From contig CM029129.1 of NCBI GenBank assembly GCA_016859345.1, positions 16,460,560 to 16,524,559 on the forward strand: a stretch of 64,000 nucleotides of DNA, written 5' to 3'. The translations under genes and the position numbers were made by a program. Shown here one piece after another: positions 53,616 through 64,000 of the stretch. The notes under the pieces are model-generated. The model saw only the letters and a program-made list of their open reading frames with translations, had not been told where the DNA came from and did no database searches. This DNA is from Istiophorus platypterus. Taxonomy: Eukaryota; Chordata; Actinopteri; Istiophoriformes; Istiophoridae. How positions within the stretch are numbered: position 1 is the stretch's first letter; each line of letters starts with the position of its first letter.

Positions 53616-53900
53616 GAAAAGAGGAGAGCATGTCTGAGAAAGGGAGAGAGGGAGAGAAAGGGTCAGTGGGTGTGTGACAGGGGAGGGATGCGAGAGAAAA
53701 ATGACGCTGATAAAAACAGATAACAGAGTGACAGAGGGAGCAAAGTGAGAAATAAAGGAGGGGATGACAGAGACAATAAAGCAGCAAGCGAAAGGCCGAC
53801 AGGGAGCAAATGATAGAGATCGAGGGGCAAATGGAGGATCTTGTTCCCTCTCTTGGTAGCAGGTGGTAGAGAGAGACAGACAGAAGTAAGCAGGCTGGCA
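53616..53900. repeat. polypurine (plus) / polypyrimidine (minus) region
   Basis: A long purine-biased stretch (gggagagagggagagaaagg-type) with few interruptions. On the nsg2 transcript strand it is pyrimidine-rich and leads straight into the candidate microexon acceptor at 53612. It explains the overlapping Ser/Leu/Pro-rich open frames on the minus strand. Confidence 0.85.
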
Positions 53901-55784
53901 GGCAGGCAGACGGGCAGGCGAGCAGCAAACACAATGGGGTATCAGTTGATGCATCAATCAATATACCACTGAAAGCATAAACAACTATTTTTCATCCATC
54001 TCCCTATTACCCCTCTGACTCCTTCTCAATAGCAGCAAAAAAGAAGCTCAGTCCAGCAGTTTTTCATGGATTAGTTTCTGCTCCTTTGTATACTCTACAG
54101 TGACGACTTGCGCCGGACATGCAAGATACGCAGAGCTATACGCAAACAAAGAGACAAAGATTAATATCAAATGTGAAAAGTTCTAATATTAAATACATTT
54201 TATCATGACTGTAATCATTTGTAATGCCTTCAGGGAAGTTTGTTGAGTAATGAAGTTAATGAACATCATGACAGGTTGAGCTAGAGCGGAAAAAAAGCCT
54301 TCACAAAAAAAATGAATAAATAAATAAAAAGCTTAATGGCCAGATTGCAGCAGAAGCCTGTACATATTCATCCAATTTAACATCCAACAGTAAAGGATAA
54401 ATAAGTGCCGAATGCCCCCTTAAAAGATAATTGTGGGTTATTACAATTTTATTTCCGTGCTTTTGGCAATCAATTGCATCCATTACAAAAATGTTGTCCT
54501 CGCCAAGCTCATAGCTGAGACATCAGAAAGCATCTGCATCATTGGAAAGAAGTCAGACGAAGCGAGAAACACGAGAAGTCAGATGATCAGTCAGTTTGTG
54601 AACAAACCCTAAGTTTAGACAATCTTTTTTTAAGAGGAAAAAAATGGTGTAATTACTATACACAGTAACTCTCGGTTTTAAATATCCATTTACAAGTCTG
54701 CCGACTAAATTCCTGGTTCAAATCTGACCTACCCTCCTGTAGTTGTGTGCAGTGTTTTCCTGTTTGGTGCAGTACTATTACCCATATTATGAGTGCCATC
54801 ATAAACAACGTGATTTAGAAATGCCTGATATTCTGATAACTGGTGGCTTGTTTACAACCTGAGTGTCTTTCTCCAAATTACTCCTTTTTAGCCATGTGGC
54901 CATGTTTTATCACAACAGATAAAAACGATGGCAAAAAAAAAAAAAAGACTAGAAAAATATGACATCAAAAGTTAAAGGGGATTGGTTTATAATGGATTGG
55001 TTTCGGAGATTTTCTCCATTGTGGCGTGTTTTTGTCAACAGCATGCATGTTTGGGTTCTAAACCAGTGCTGAAGTTGTAATGGGCATTTTTCTGTCCCTG
55101 CTCCATTATGCTCTGCCCAGCCCTTCCCCAGTATCCCCGTCGCGTCTGCTGCCTCGGTCCGTGCATGAATTGGGAGCTTGCTAGCCTCTGAGTCAGCCGC
55201 AGGGACGTCTTACAGCCGCTAATACTAGCTTAAAGCCTCAGTGCGAGAGGAATAACAGACCAGAAGCTTGTTCATGTATTGATTGACAGCCGTGAGCTCA
55301 GTCCCCTGACTTTGGCCTTCTCTGAATCGGTTAGAGGGGAAAGGAATATCTCTGCTCTGCTGCCAGGCTGTTCAACAAGTCCTGGTCACAGCGCCTCTCA
55401 ACTTTAAGATATGTTTTGGAGCACATTTCAAAAGATCATTAGAAAAAAAACGTACATACTGTAGGTTTAATATAAAAGATTACATCATACATCCAACTGT
55501 CCATACAGCTTAGAAGATTAAAATGCACATTTAAGTAAAAACATTCTTCAATTATCCCCTGAGGAAACATATGATCCAGTCTAGCCTCCAGATTCAACAG
55601 TGTAGATAGAAATGTGTCCTACTGAAGTGTTTAATCAAGACACTAAGCCCTCACCGATTCCTCACATACATAAACGCTTGAGTCGGGGATCAGCAAGCTA
55701 CATAAAAATGTAAATGAAATATTCTCTTATCCTCTTAAGGCAGTTTTGCAATGATGAAATTAATGAAGTGGGTCATAGGATACC
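53901..55784. other. probable nsg2 intron, nothing recognised
   Basis: AT-rich DNA with A-runs near 54306 and 54936. No exon or repeat was recognised; it lies upstream of the transmembrane exon and is presumed intronic. Confidence 0.5.
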
Positions 55785-55950
55785 CGTTAGGGCAAGTGGT
55801 TGGGAACTAGAAAGGATGACTGAAAGGTCATAGGTTTGATCGCTTCGTGTCCTTGAGCAAAAAAACCAAGCCACTACCTACTCTGTCACTGTACATGGAA
55901 TATAAATGTGCAGGTTATGGATAAGGGCATTGGGCAAACGATGACAAAAA
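55785..55950 (+). mobile_element. degraded tRNA-derived SINE
   Basis: Carries 'ggtcataggtttgatcgc' (a weak B box) followed closely by 'tgtccttgagcaaaaaaacc', and ends with 'ggataagggcattgggcaaa', resembling the common SINE tail ggataagagcgtctgctaaa. More diverged than the copy at 38.2 kb. Confidence 0.65.
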
Positions 55951-56627
55951 AATGGAGTACTGTATTATCACTTCGAGGCAGCTTGGTGATGTTTGAAAAC
56001 TAGGAACTAAAGTAGTTTTGGCAGGAGACAGCAGTGGCCATTCTGGCACCAAACCAGATTTTTAAATCTTTTCAGTGGCGGATAAGACATTTGGTTCATT
56101 AAGTGCTAGTGCCTGTAGCACAGTGTGACAATCATCCACTGTGAGTAAAACATCTGCATTCAAAATCCTCCTAGAGCAAAGAAGCATTATCAGTTAAAGC
56201 AACTTTACTCTCTTCGTGACTAATATATCTTTATATATTACATTATTAATGCCGACATTTAAATGCATTAGCAGTATCGTCCTGTTGCAGCTGGTCGAGT
56301 TGGAACTTGCTTTAACTACTTTACATGCAGTCAGGTAGTTCAGCCCAGTGTTCTCCAGCTGAGGGGTCACTCCCACTACAAAGGGTCATTACCTTCTGTA
56401 GACACTTATGTACAGTACTTGAGTAAGTGCACATAGTGTACTTACTCTCTGCCACTGCTGCTGGTTTGAGATTCAGAAGAAAAGATTCAATGTAGAAAAA
56501 AAAACTTTATTTCTATATACAGATCTGTCTGTATTTCTAGCAAGGTGCAACACCACATAGTCAACTCTGCTGTATTTGAGAAGAGCACACTTTTTTCATT
56601 GATTTTCTTCCAAGATGCTTTTTGTAG

Positions 56628-56910
56628 TGGCGCCTGCTAATCACGTGCGCGATACCCCCTCCCAGAGCGCCTCAGTGCAAAGATTTCTCTGTTTTTACCC
56701 AGTGGAACAAGGACAACAAAGAGATCGTTTGGGAAGCCGGCTACCTCAGCGTGGAGCATCTGAGACGGGGCGGGGGGGATGTCAAGGAGACCGTGCACAG
56801 GGATTCGGGCTCTCGAGGACTGGTGATCCGGTCGAGACGGGCTCAGCTGCAGTGGTGTGGCAACAAAGTGCAAACACTCAGCTGTCGAGATGCATCGCGT
56901 CTCTGATAGA
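56628..56910. promoter_or_regulatory. CpG-rich patch with GC box and E-box
   Basis: Roughly twenty CpGs occur in under 300 bp, far above the surrounding sequence, with cacgtgcgcg near 56643 and gacggggcgggggg near 56764. Two plus-strand frames stay open across it, which CpG-rich DNA often permits by chance. A promoter, an alternative 5' exon or an unrecognised repeat are all possible. Confidence 0.3.
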
Positions 56911-58624
56911 AAAACACGAACTGATAAAATGTCAGCCTAAGAAAACACAAGATCTTTCCTGTGACTTTGGGTCAGCTGAGGTCTGAGCACAAGAACATCC
57001 TCAGAGCTTTGCAGAAGGTTTGGTGAGGTTTTGTCTGGTGGGCTCAACAAGCGCTGGTACACACATTGTCAATTTCTGGACACTTATGAAGTATGAAGTT
57101 GGTGTTTATTTCTGTGTTTGTGAAGTGATTTTATCGAGATCCATTCTTTCATGTAAAGGTCACTCAGATACCATTAAGAAAACAATTCACTCAGTAAAGC
57201 TGCATAAGGGTTTTTATGTTGACAGCTGTCTCTGATCACCAAATTTAAGGATTAAGTCGGATTTGGTCCTGTTAAAGCTTCTTTGTCAAATAAATAGAAA
57301 AAAAAAATGCAGACGTGCAGAAGGTAAAAGCCGTTTCAATTAAAAACTTAATTCTGTCTGGTGTTGAACAATATAATCTCCTCTCTCTCCATGATCGTGC
57401 ACATCCAGAGGTGAGCGACAAAAAATTTTGTACTTTAACGTCCTCTGCAGCCTCCTCCATAAAAGCACAGTAAGACTTGCTGAATTTTCTTTTTAGCCAG
57501 ACCAAGTTGGCCACTGTACTGACCAGGGGGAACAAAGCAAGGCCTCTGCTTCATTCAGATTGTGTGTTCAAGCCAAATGGGAGATATTCCAGCCAGAAAC
57601 CAACTAGAGGACTTTCTAAAATCCTAACCGCCTGTGAAAAGTACAAGCATCACACGTTTAACATCTGATTAATGCAGATTACAGTCATCTCATTTCAAGA
57701 TTTTTCAGATTTTAATGATCTTAAACCACAGGATCACAGCAATATTAGTCAAATCGAGTTGTAGCAATCAAACGTTTCTGATGTAATCTTGAAGGATCCG
57801 GCTGCTCTGATGCTTTGCTGGGAGATGAGAGATTTGAAACCCTGAGCACTAAAAGATAATGTGCCGACTGTCCGAGTGACTTGGCCTATTTTTCACGACA
57901 GCAGCGAAGACTCTCTACGGTCTCAAAAAGCAGATTTCATGGGAAAGTAAGGAAAGTAATCTGCATTCTGTTTTTCCTTTTGAAGCTGTTTCCTTTTTTA
58001 GTGAAGCACCAGCCTCGTGGGGAATAGGCGACATGAGGCTAAATGCAACCTGAGAGGGTCTGTGGGCATCGGAATACTAAAGGTACTTTTTTTGGTGTGT
58101 TTGTCTATACAGATTTTACCTCCTCTCCTTTTTTTGTAGTAAGATATGCCGTTAAAGAACATCAAAAGTCATTCTCTCACACGCACGAAGAATCTACAAG
58201 CTTGGGACCAAGTGAGGCAGTGCATGGTCGGAAGGAGATAGATGCTAATTTTGCTAACGTACACCAATTAAGCAAAGTCTCCGTGGAGACAAAACATCAA
58301 AGGTTTGTGGAGCAGGCTGTCGTATAGGTTGGAGACGCCGCTCGGAGGAGAAATGTCCTCCAGGGGCGTAGACTCCAAAACAAATAGCGGGTGGGCTCAA
58401 AACGCCGGCAACGAGAAATTGAAAGCGACAGAAAGGGGTGAAAAAGACAAAGACGTAAACGCATAAACACGACAACGACGAAAAAAAATCATCCTTGTGC
58501 CGAGACCCTGCAAAACCACCACTCCACGACCTGGTGACACTCAGTTGTTCCTAAGTTTTCATCTGAAAGCCGGTGTGCGCTTTCACCCATAAAACATGTG
58601 CACCAAGGCAGTAAACAACACTAG

Positions 58625-58655
58625 TACACACACACACACACGCACACACACACAC
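58625..58655. repeat. (CA)n microsatellite
   Basis: Short CA tract with one CG interruption. Confidence 0.92.
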
Positions 58656-58780
58656 TAATTGTGAATCAGTCTCTGAGGAGACACTAAACATCTGGATTAA
58701 ATTTGCTAATCAGCTCCTGCTCTGCTAGATGAAGATGTAGCAAAAGAGAGGATATTATTAATGATGGGGTCCGCCCTCCA

Positions 58781-58827
58781 ACACAAACACACACACACAC
58801 ACACACACACATGCACGCTCACACACT
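58781..58827. repeat. (AC)n microsatellite
   Basis: AC tract with AAAC and ATGC interruptions. Confidence 0.92.
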
Positions 58828-59029
58828 CAAACTTGGCACACCTCTAAACAGTTGTTTACACCACTAGACAAGGTTCATTACTCTAATGTCTCCCCAGCTC
58901 TAAGTCTCCTGGGAGTTTTTTATGTTCCTACATATGTTCACCATGTACACAACTCTATCTGTTAGTGTGTGTGGGTGTGTGTGTGTGTAATGGGTCACTT
59001 AATCCTTCTTACTTTTCTTACTTTGCCTC

Positions 59030-59530
59030 TAAAATGTATTCGCGTATTCACCCCCTTGAAAGTTTCCCTCGTTTCATTTTATGATATTAAAATAATTTTT
59101 TTTAAAAATGATGAACCGTAATATAAAAGTAAAAAATTTGATTTTTACACAGTGATCTAAAGTAACAACCCGTATAAAATTTTGGCGACACTGGCTCCAA
59201 CATGGAGCGCCTCAAGTCTGTGTGGACAGGTGTCTATGAGCTGAAGCCCTGTCAGATTACATGGGTATTGTGAGTGAACAAATCTTGCAAATCCAGCTAC
59301 AAATTCCTAACTGGTCTGAGATCTCAGATCTCAGACTAGGTACTGCCAAGATACCAACTCACCAAAAGTTGGACCTTCCAGCTGCAGCTGTGATTAATTA
59401 GTCAACTGCAACTCCTTGACTACACCCAGGTGATTCTCATTTCAACAAATCATGTGACTTTCGAAACCAAACGGCTGCGGCAGCAATGGTGAAGACTTAT
59501 GTAAACATGTTTTTTCCATCCTAACTGTAT
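59030..59530. mobile_element. possible degraded DNA transposon / MITE block
   Basis: The left end, tattcacccccttgaaagtt, resembles the 'attcacccccttgaa' ends common in fish Tc1-like and non-autonomous DNA elements; the right end near 59500 reads gaagacttatgtaaacatg. Between them are about 450 bp with no long open frame, including a small gagatctcagatctcagact duplication at 59320. Family membership is inference only. Confidence 0.4.
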
Positions 59531-61357
59531 AATTAATTACAATCACTTTGTAATGATCTGTTTTGATTTTGACATTAGAGGGTCTTTTTCCGATGATCAT
59601 TGTGAGAAAGGCCACATTAAATCTACTGTGATTCAGATGAGAACTTCAAAGAGAGATGATTACTCTGTATGTGTGTGTATGTTGGCAAGTCATACCGATA
59701 GATGACTTAAAATGCAAGTCTCTTCAATTCTTTTCTTTTCCTTTCTTTGTTTTCCCTAAATCTAAATTTATTCAAATTTATTTTTGTGAGGTCTCTTGCA
59801 ACAGATCCCGCACCCTTATGAATTAAAACCAAATCATTCTTGTCCTTTATGATGTTTTTAACTTTTTAACTTTTTTTTCGTAACTTCATTTGAAATCTTG
59901 GATTTTTATTTTAACATTTCTATTTGATTGCCTGGTTGCTTTATCTTAACTTTTATCCTTGATGCCCTTACAAACTTATTTGTGTTTTTTCTATACAAAA
60001 TAATAGCCCTAGGGTTATCTTACAATTTCTCTCTCTATGGCTGCACACTAGCCTACTTCTTTTTTTTTACTTCATTTTAATAAATATTACTTCATACTTT
60101 TTAAAAACGATATTTTAGGTAGTTATATGATGCTCTCATCTAGAGAAATTTACAACAAGAACAAAATGGAAATTAGCTTCTAAAATTCACCAACTTTAAG
60201 TGCATACAATAGCAAAGCCAAACTCAGAACCGCTGTTGCCCGAGAAGTGTTCAGAGAAGAAATATGAGAATTAAAAGTTGAGGGGACAGAAAGAAGTGAT
60301 TTATGTGCTTAGAGAGTAGATTGGGAGATTTTGCGGAGGGGTATGATTCAATTGGGAGCGGGGAGTATGACAATTTGTCACGAATGGAGCTTCGGGGGCA
60401 AAATAGATCACGGGGAGATACACTACACTGCTGTGATAATGGTTGGAAGGTCACTGCACCATTTTTTACCATTTCATGGCCAGTGGAAAGTAAAGAGAGT
60501 CAGTCAACACACTTACCAGAAAAGGTAATGTTCGGCATGTCTGGTATATCATAGTGTTTTCAGACCTATTGGGACCTTGAATTATAGGTGGGGGACCAAG
60601 GGAATATAAGTGACAGTAATGATAACAAAACAGACTTAAGTAATGATAGTAATAATAGATAAAGATGCTGATGTGTGATGTGTCGACCGCAAACACGGCA
60701 AGGGCAGGGACGGGTGAGTCGACCATAAGGGCACACATTAAGGTTAGAGGAAGTGACAGGGAAGTGAGAAGTGGAAGGTCAGACCGGTCATCCAAAGTCT
60801 GCTTGCCTCCTAATCGCTTCCGCAGCTCAGCCTCTAAGAGTTAAGGACAGAGGCCGGGGAGAGGGAGCACAGTGACCGCTCGCTTTCTTTCTTCGCTCCA
60901 TCACTTTTCAACGTGGAGACATAAAAGCCTGCCTTTCTCTCGGCCTTACTCTATGTCCCCATTTTCGTCGTGGCAGAATGAACAGATACTGACGGACTAT
61001 GAACCGAGGATTCACCACTGGGCAACTGAGATGCAGCAGGAATTTATTCTCTGAATGAGTCATATCTGCCTTGAATTCGTTTTGTTTTGACAGTCGTGCG
61101 CTTTTTATGTACTTTTTTTGTGACATCGATGGCGTTAACCAATGTAGTGCATCACTCATTCACAAAAAAAACAAACAATAAAAAAATAACTTGGCCTCTG
61201 AACATAATTCAGGAAATCGTTATGGTGCTGCCATAACGTAATTGGAAAAACATTTTAGTAGTATATGAATTTCTATGAGAAAGGGTTGAAATCTGTGAAC
61301 ACTACTTCCTCCTTTGGTCCCAATGGAAAATACTCATAATTACTACAACCACTAATC
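59531..61357. other. probable nsg2 intron or 5' region, nothing recognised
   Basis: T-rich on the left, purine-rich around 60240-60830. A good minus-strand donor, GTAAGT, occurs at about 60517-60512, but no convincing exon ends there. Confidence 0.45.
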
Positions 61358-61411
61358 ATATATATGTATATATATGCATATATGTATATATGTGTACATA
61401 CATATATGTGA

Positions 61412-61442
<31 letters not shown>
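61358..61442. repeat. AT/TG alternating tract
   Basis: tatatg-type alternating purine-pyrimidine sequence grading into (GT)n; partly self-complementary. Confidence 0.92.
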
Positions 61443-61443
<1 letters not shown>

Positions 61444-61525
61444 TTGCACGTGTGCACGCGTATGCACACATGTATCAGTGTGGGTGTTAAACTGAGAGCA
61501 GAAAACGGCTAGAAACACTCCCTGC

Positions 61526-61526
61526 A

Positions 61527-61609
<83 letters not shown>
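61526..61609. repeat. (AT)7(GT)n compound microsatellite
   Basis: An AT run followed by about 34 perfect GT units. Confidence 0.97.
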
Positions 61610-61611
<2 letters not shown>

Positions 61612-62566
61612 CTGATTTTTTTGTTTCATTTCAGTAACACCATTAGTAATGAGAAAATAGAAAAAAATTGTTTTTAAAGACGCTCAATCTTGTAATGTGA
61701 AGCAAACCTCTAAAACTGCTTGATCAGCACCAGACACTGATTATTTCTTTCCTCTGGGCGATGACCTAATTTTCTAACAATTTTCATTGAAATATGCTAA
61801 AACATTTTAGAGACATCCTGCTTGCTATCAAAACACAAGACACGGAGAATAATTCTGTTCACAGGCTTTTCCCAACACACCAATTATGAGCCAAAGAAAC
61901 CTGGACTTTATTCAACAATATCCAGAACAGAATTGGATTAGATAGAATCGTTTTAGATTAGGATCATGAAAACCGACTTGCACATATATACACACACACA
62001 CACAAGTTGGGCTGCATATGAAAATGTTTGCCAAGAGAGTTAATGCTGTCAGATCACACGGACGTCTCGGCCATTGCTCAGGCTCAGATATTCTTTTTAG
62101 TCCTGGCAACCCCTGACAACAGAGTTATTAAGTCAAAGATATAGAGTTTGGATGCTGCTGCCTCTGTGTCCTTGTATAAAGACAGGATGGGATCTTAGAT
62201 GGATTCGGTATTCTTTTTCTGTAATCACAAATTGGATTTTCTCTGTACCTTGACCTTTGAGATAAAACAGGATGTGCAGCTAGAATTTTTTTTTCAAGTG
62301 TTCCTTGTTTATCTGATGTTTAAGATGGTTAAGAGATGTTTCATGCATATGCATTCACAATCCGCTGATAGCGATAGGCAGACAGTGATTGAAGTCCGCC
62401 GTCCTTTGAGGTACTGCTTGATGTGGCATCTGAAGCAAGAAGTAGGGCCGGACAGAAGCCATCTGGACTTATAAATCATCCCAAATATCACTCACACGGC
62501 AACAGTGTCTGTCTCTGTTGTTATCTGTCTGTCTGCGCTTTCAACCTGGCCCTGAAGACACTAGGT

Positions 62567-62586
62567 CGTCTGTCTGTCTGTCTGTC
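62567..62586. repeat. (TCTG)5
   Basis: Short tetranucleotide repeat within a CpG-richer stretch. Confidence 0.85.
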
Positions 62587-62969
62587 CGGCCTGTCAAAGT
62601 GTCTGCCGGTGCGTCTCATATGGCAGCTGACACGGGGGACCTCTCTGCAGTGACAAACGACTCGAACTGGTGTCGACTTCGAGGCCTTTCGGGGCGGCAG
62701 ACTGGCGTAACCAGAGAGTGTGTTTGTGGTTCAGCCGGGCGTGAAGACACACGCATGGCACCATCCAGATGTGTGCTGGTTTAGATTTACAGTGTGTTTT
62801 ACAGTGTTTCGATTTTCAGCCTGTTAACAGCCCCCCCAGTTCTGTTTAACACTGATAACTGATTTTCTTGCTCACACGGAGGCAATACCACTATCATATC
62901 CAGCTGAGATCTGAACTGAAACCTGCAGCCTGAATCAGTTGATAACTTAAAAATGAGTCAGTCAGTCAG

Positions 62970-63021
62970 TGTGTGTGTATCTGTGTGTATCTGTGTGTGT
63001 ATGTGTGTGTGTGTGTGTGTG
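62970..63021. repeat. imperfect (GT)n
   Basis: GT tract with tatct interruptions, preceded by a small GTCA repeat. Confidence 0.93.
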
Positions 63022-63199
63022 CTTCAAGTGCATGTGCACACCAAGGGTGTAAGTTCTAGGTATCACATCTGGCTGGTTCATTTAATCGGAAGCCAATTTG
63101 GATCAATATGATATCTTTGTATATCAGCCAATTTGGACCTGGCGCATTTATACTGTAACAGGAAGTGTGACTGTGTTTGTGTCTGAGGTGTCCCAAGAC

Positions 63200-63500
63200 G
63201 CTTTCCAGCAATAAGTGCGAAGAGAGAGTGCGCCACCACCTCTTGTTGGCTTGCGATGACACGAAGGAAGCGAGAGAGAAATGAGAAGCACGGGGGTGAA
63301 TGGAGGCAAAATGGCGAGCTGGGCGGATGAGGTAAGGGAGGGAGGGAAGGCGAAGGTGTAAGGACGGGGAGGAGAGAGGGAGGGAGGGAGGGGCGCGGTG
63401 AAAGATGAAGAGAGAGCGAGACGACGGTGAATGGATGGCGTGAGGTCGAGGGATTGCCCGGCTGAATCCCTGAACAGGTTAAGAAACTCTCGCCGCTGTT
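63200..63500. promoter_or_regulatory. GC-rich, G-quadruplex-prone patch
   Basis: Purine-rich and CpG-containing, with a G3-A-G3-A-G3-A-G4 motif at 63378-63393. A short ATG frame (63281 or 63311) runs into a good donor, GTAAGG, at 63332. Could be a promoter or first-exon region, but no gene is recognised. Confidence 0.25.
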
Positions 63501-63929
63501 GCCGATTACTTCAAAGCTGCCGTTGGGCAAAACAAGAACTGCTAAGGTGTAGATAACCATAATACAAGACTATTAGTACATTCAAGACAGCTTTTTAAAA
63601 TCGAGTTCATATGTGTGAAAAAAAAAGAAAACTCAAAGAATAAACAGATCGCTAGTAGGCATTTAGGATATAAATTTTCTGTCCATTTCTCACCTAATGC
63701 ATCTGTTGTAGTATATGCTCCTGCAGGATCTGCAAGAAGTATATAATGGTGTGTGTACTCATCAAAGTCACTCATAAGGAAAAAGACAGAAAGATGCACA
63801 TTCTCTTGAATGCAGCACATATCCATTTATGATGGTACAAATATAGGGGCAGATGCTTAAATTCTATATTTTGTATATATTTTCTACCTGAGTTAGTTAC
63901 AAAAAGTAGTGCCCTTTATAGTGAAATAG

Positions 63930-64000
63930 CTCCACCGGATTGGACGGATTTCCATGACATGTCGTCCAAACATCAGTGTTTCCAAGATGATAAATCCCCA
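63930..64000 (-). repeat. fragment of the same perciform repeat family, reversed
   Basis: The window ends in ggattggacggatttccatg followed by aacatcagtgtttccaagat and gataaatcccca. This fits, with several mismatches, the reverse strand of the repeat at 2350-2425 and its usual 'ccatgaaattttgtacagacattcatggtccc' continuation recalled from other fish. It is truncated by the window edge. Confidence 0.45.

Larger units (their letters stand above)
56911..59029. other. probable nsg2 intron or 5' region, nothing recognised
   Basis: No exon recognised. A CpG-richer stretch at about 58330-58500 stands out, but it has no coding frame or promoter motif I can support. Confidence 0.45.

Noticed and set aside
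53512..53961. 149-residue Ser/Leu/Cys-rich minus-strand frame
   Set aside because: Comes from the polypyrimidine tract, with three overlapping frames open at once. Only the 15-nt segment at its lower end has splice context.
60500..60560. Minus-strand 24-nt segment between an AG and a perfect GTAAGT donor
   Set aside because: The acceptor is poor (no pyrimidine tract) and the residues TCRTLPFL fit nothing expected in nsg2.
63078..63560. 160-residue Pro/Ser-rich minus-strand frame
   Set aside because: Complement of the GGGA-rich purine stretch; low complexity.

Overview
The window looks like nuclear DNA from a spiny-rayed (acanthomorph, probably perciform-type) teleost fish. Three things point there. 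Spliced exons on the minus strand match a vertebrate-only neuronal gene. Long (TG)n/(CA)n tracts occur at very high density, along with an (ATCT)n tract of about 425 bp. Several dispersed repeats match families I remember as abundant in perciform genomes: a 'gaacagagccaggctagctg' element, an element with a TAGCATGTTAACATGCTA palindrome, and an 'atcgattgatc' element. Repeat names and family matches are from memory; nothing was searched.

Only one protein-coding gene can be supported. It is nsg2 (neuronal vesicle trafficking-associated 2, formerly HMP19), on the minus strand. Two consecutive 3' coding exons are present: the transmembrane exon (48496 down to 48386, 37 codons) and the terminal exon (45703 down to 45506, 65 codons plus stop). 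A 3'UTR of about 1.4 kb runs to an AATAAA signal at 44140-44135, and a 112-bp GT tract on the transcript strand follows it as a ready-made GU-rich downstream element. The N-terminal coding exons were looked for between 48.5 and 64 kb and not found, so they probably lie beyond the right edge. In the intron upstream of the transmembrane exon there is a candidate in-frame 15-nt microexon (53611-53597, encoding SDFEE).

The left part (1-44 kb) lies 3' of nsg2 and contains no gene I can recognise. It is an AT-rich gene desert holding microsatellites, a dead Tc1-type transposase fragment (about 2.66-2.93 kb), tRNA-derived SINE relics (about 29.6 and 38.2 kb), a local ~125-bp direct duplication (32.5 and 33.4 kb) and several homeodomain-core-rich blocks that resemble conserved non-coding elements. 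In mammals NSG2 is followed by a large desert leading to MSX2, so regulatory elements are a reasonable expectation, but this is inference.

The right part (48.5-64 kb) is nsg2 intron and possibly upstream sequence. It holds further microsatellites, perciform repeats, a degraded DNA-transposon or MITE-like block (about 59.0-59.5 kb), and CpG-richer patches near 56.6-56.9, 62.5-62.8 and 63.2-63.5 kb that could be promoter or 5'-exon territory. There is no bacterial-type operon, CRISPR array, integrated phage or novel multi-gene system. Almost all other open frames come from low-complexity repeats or chance.
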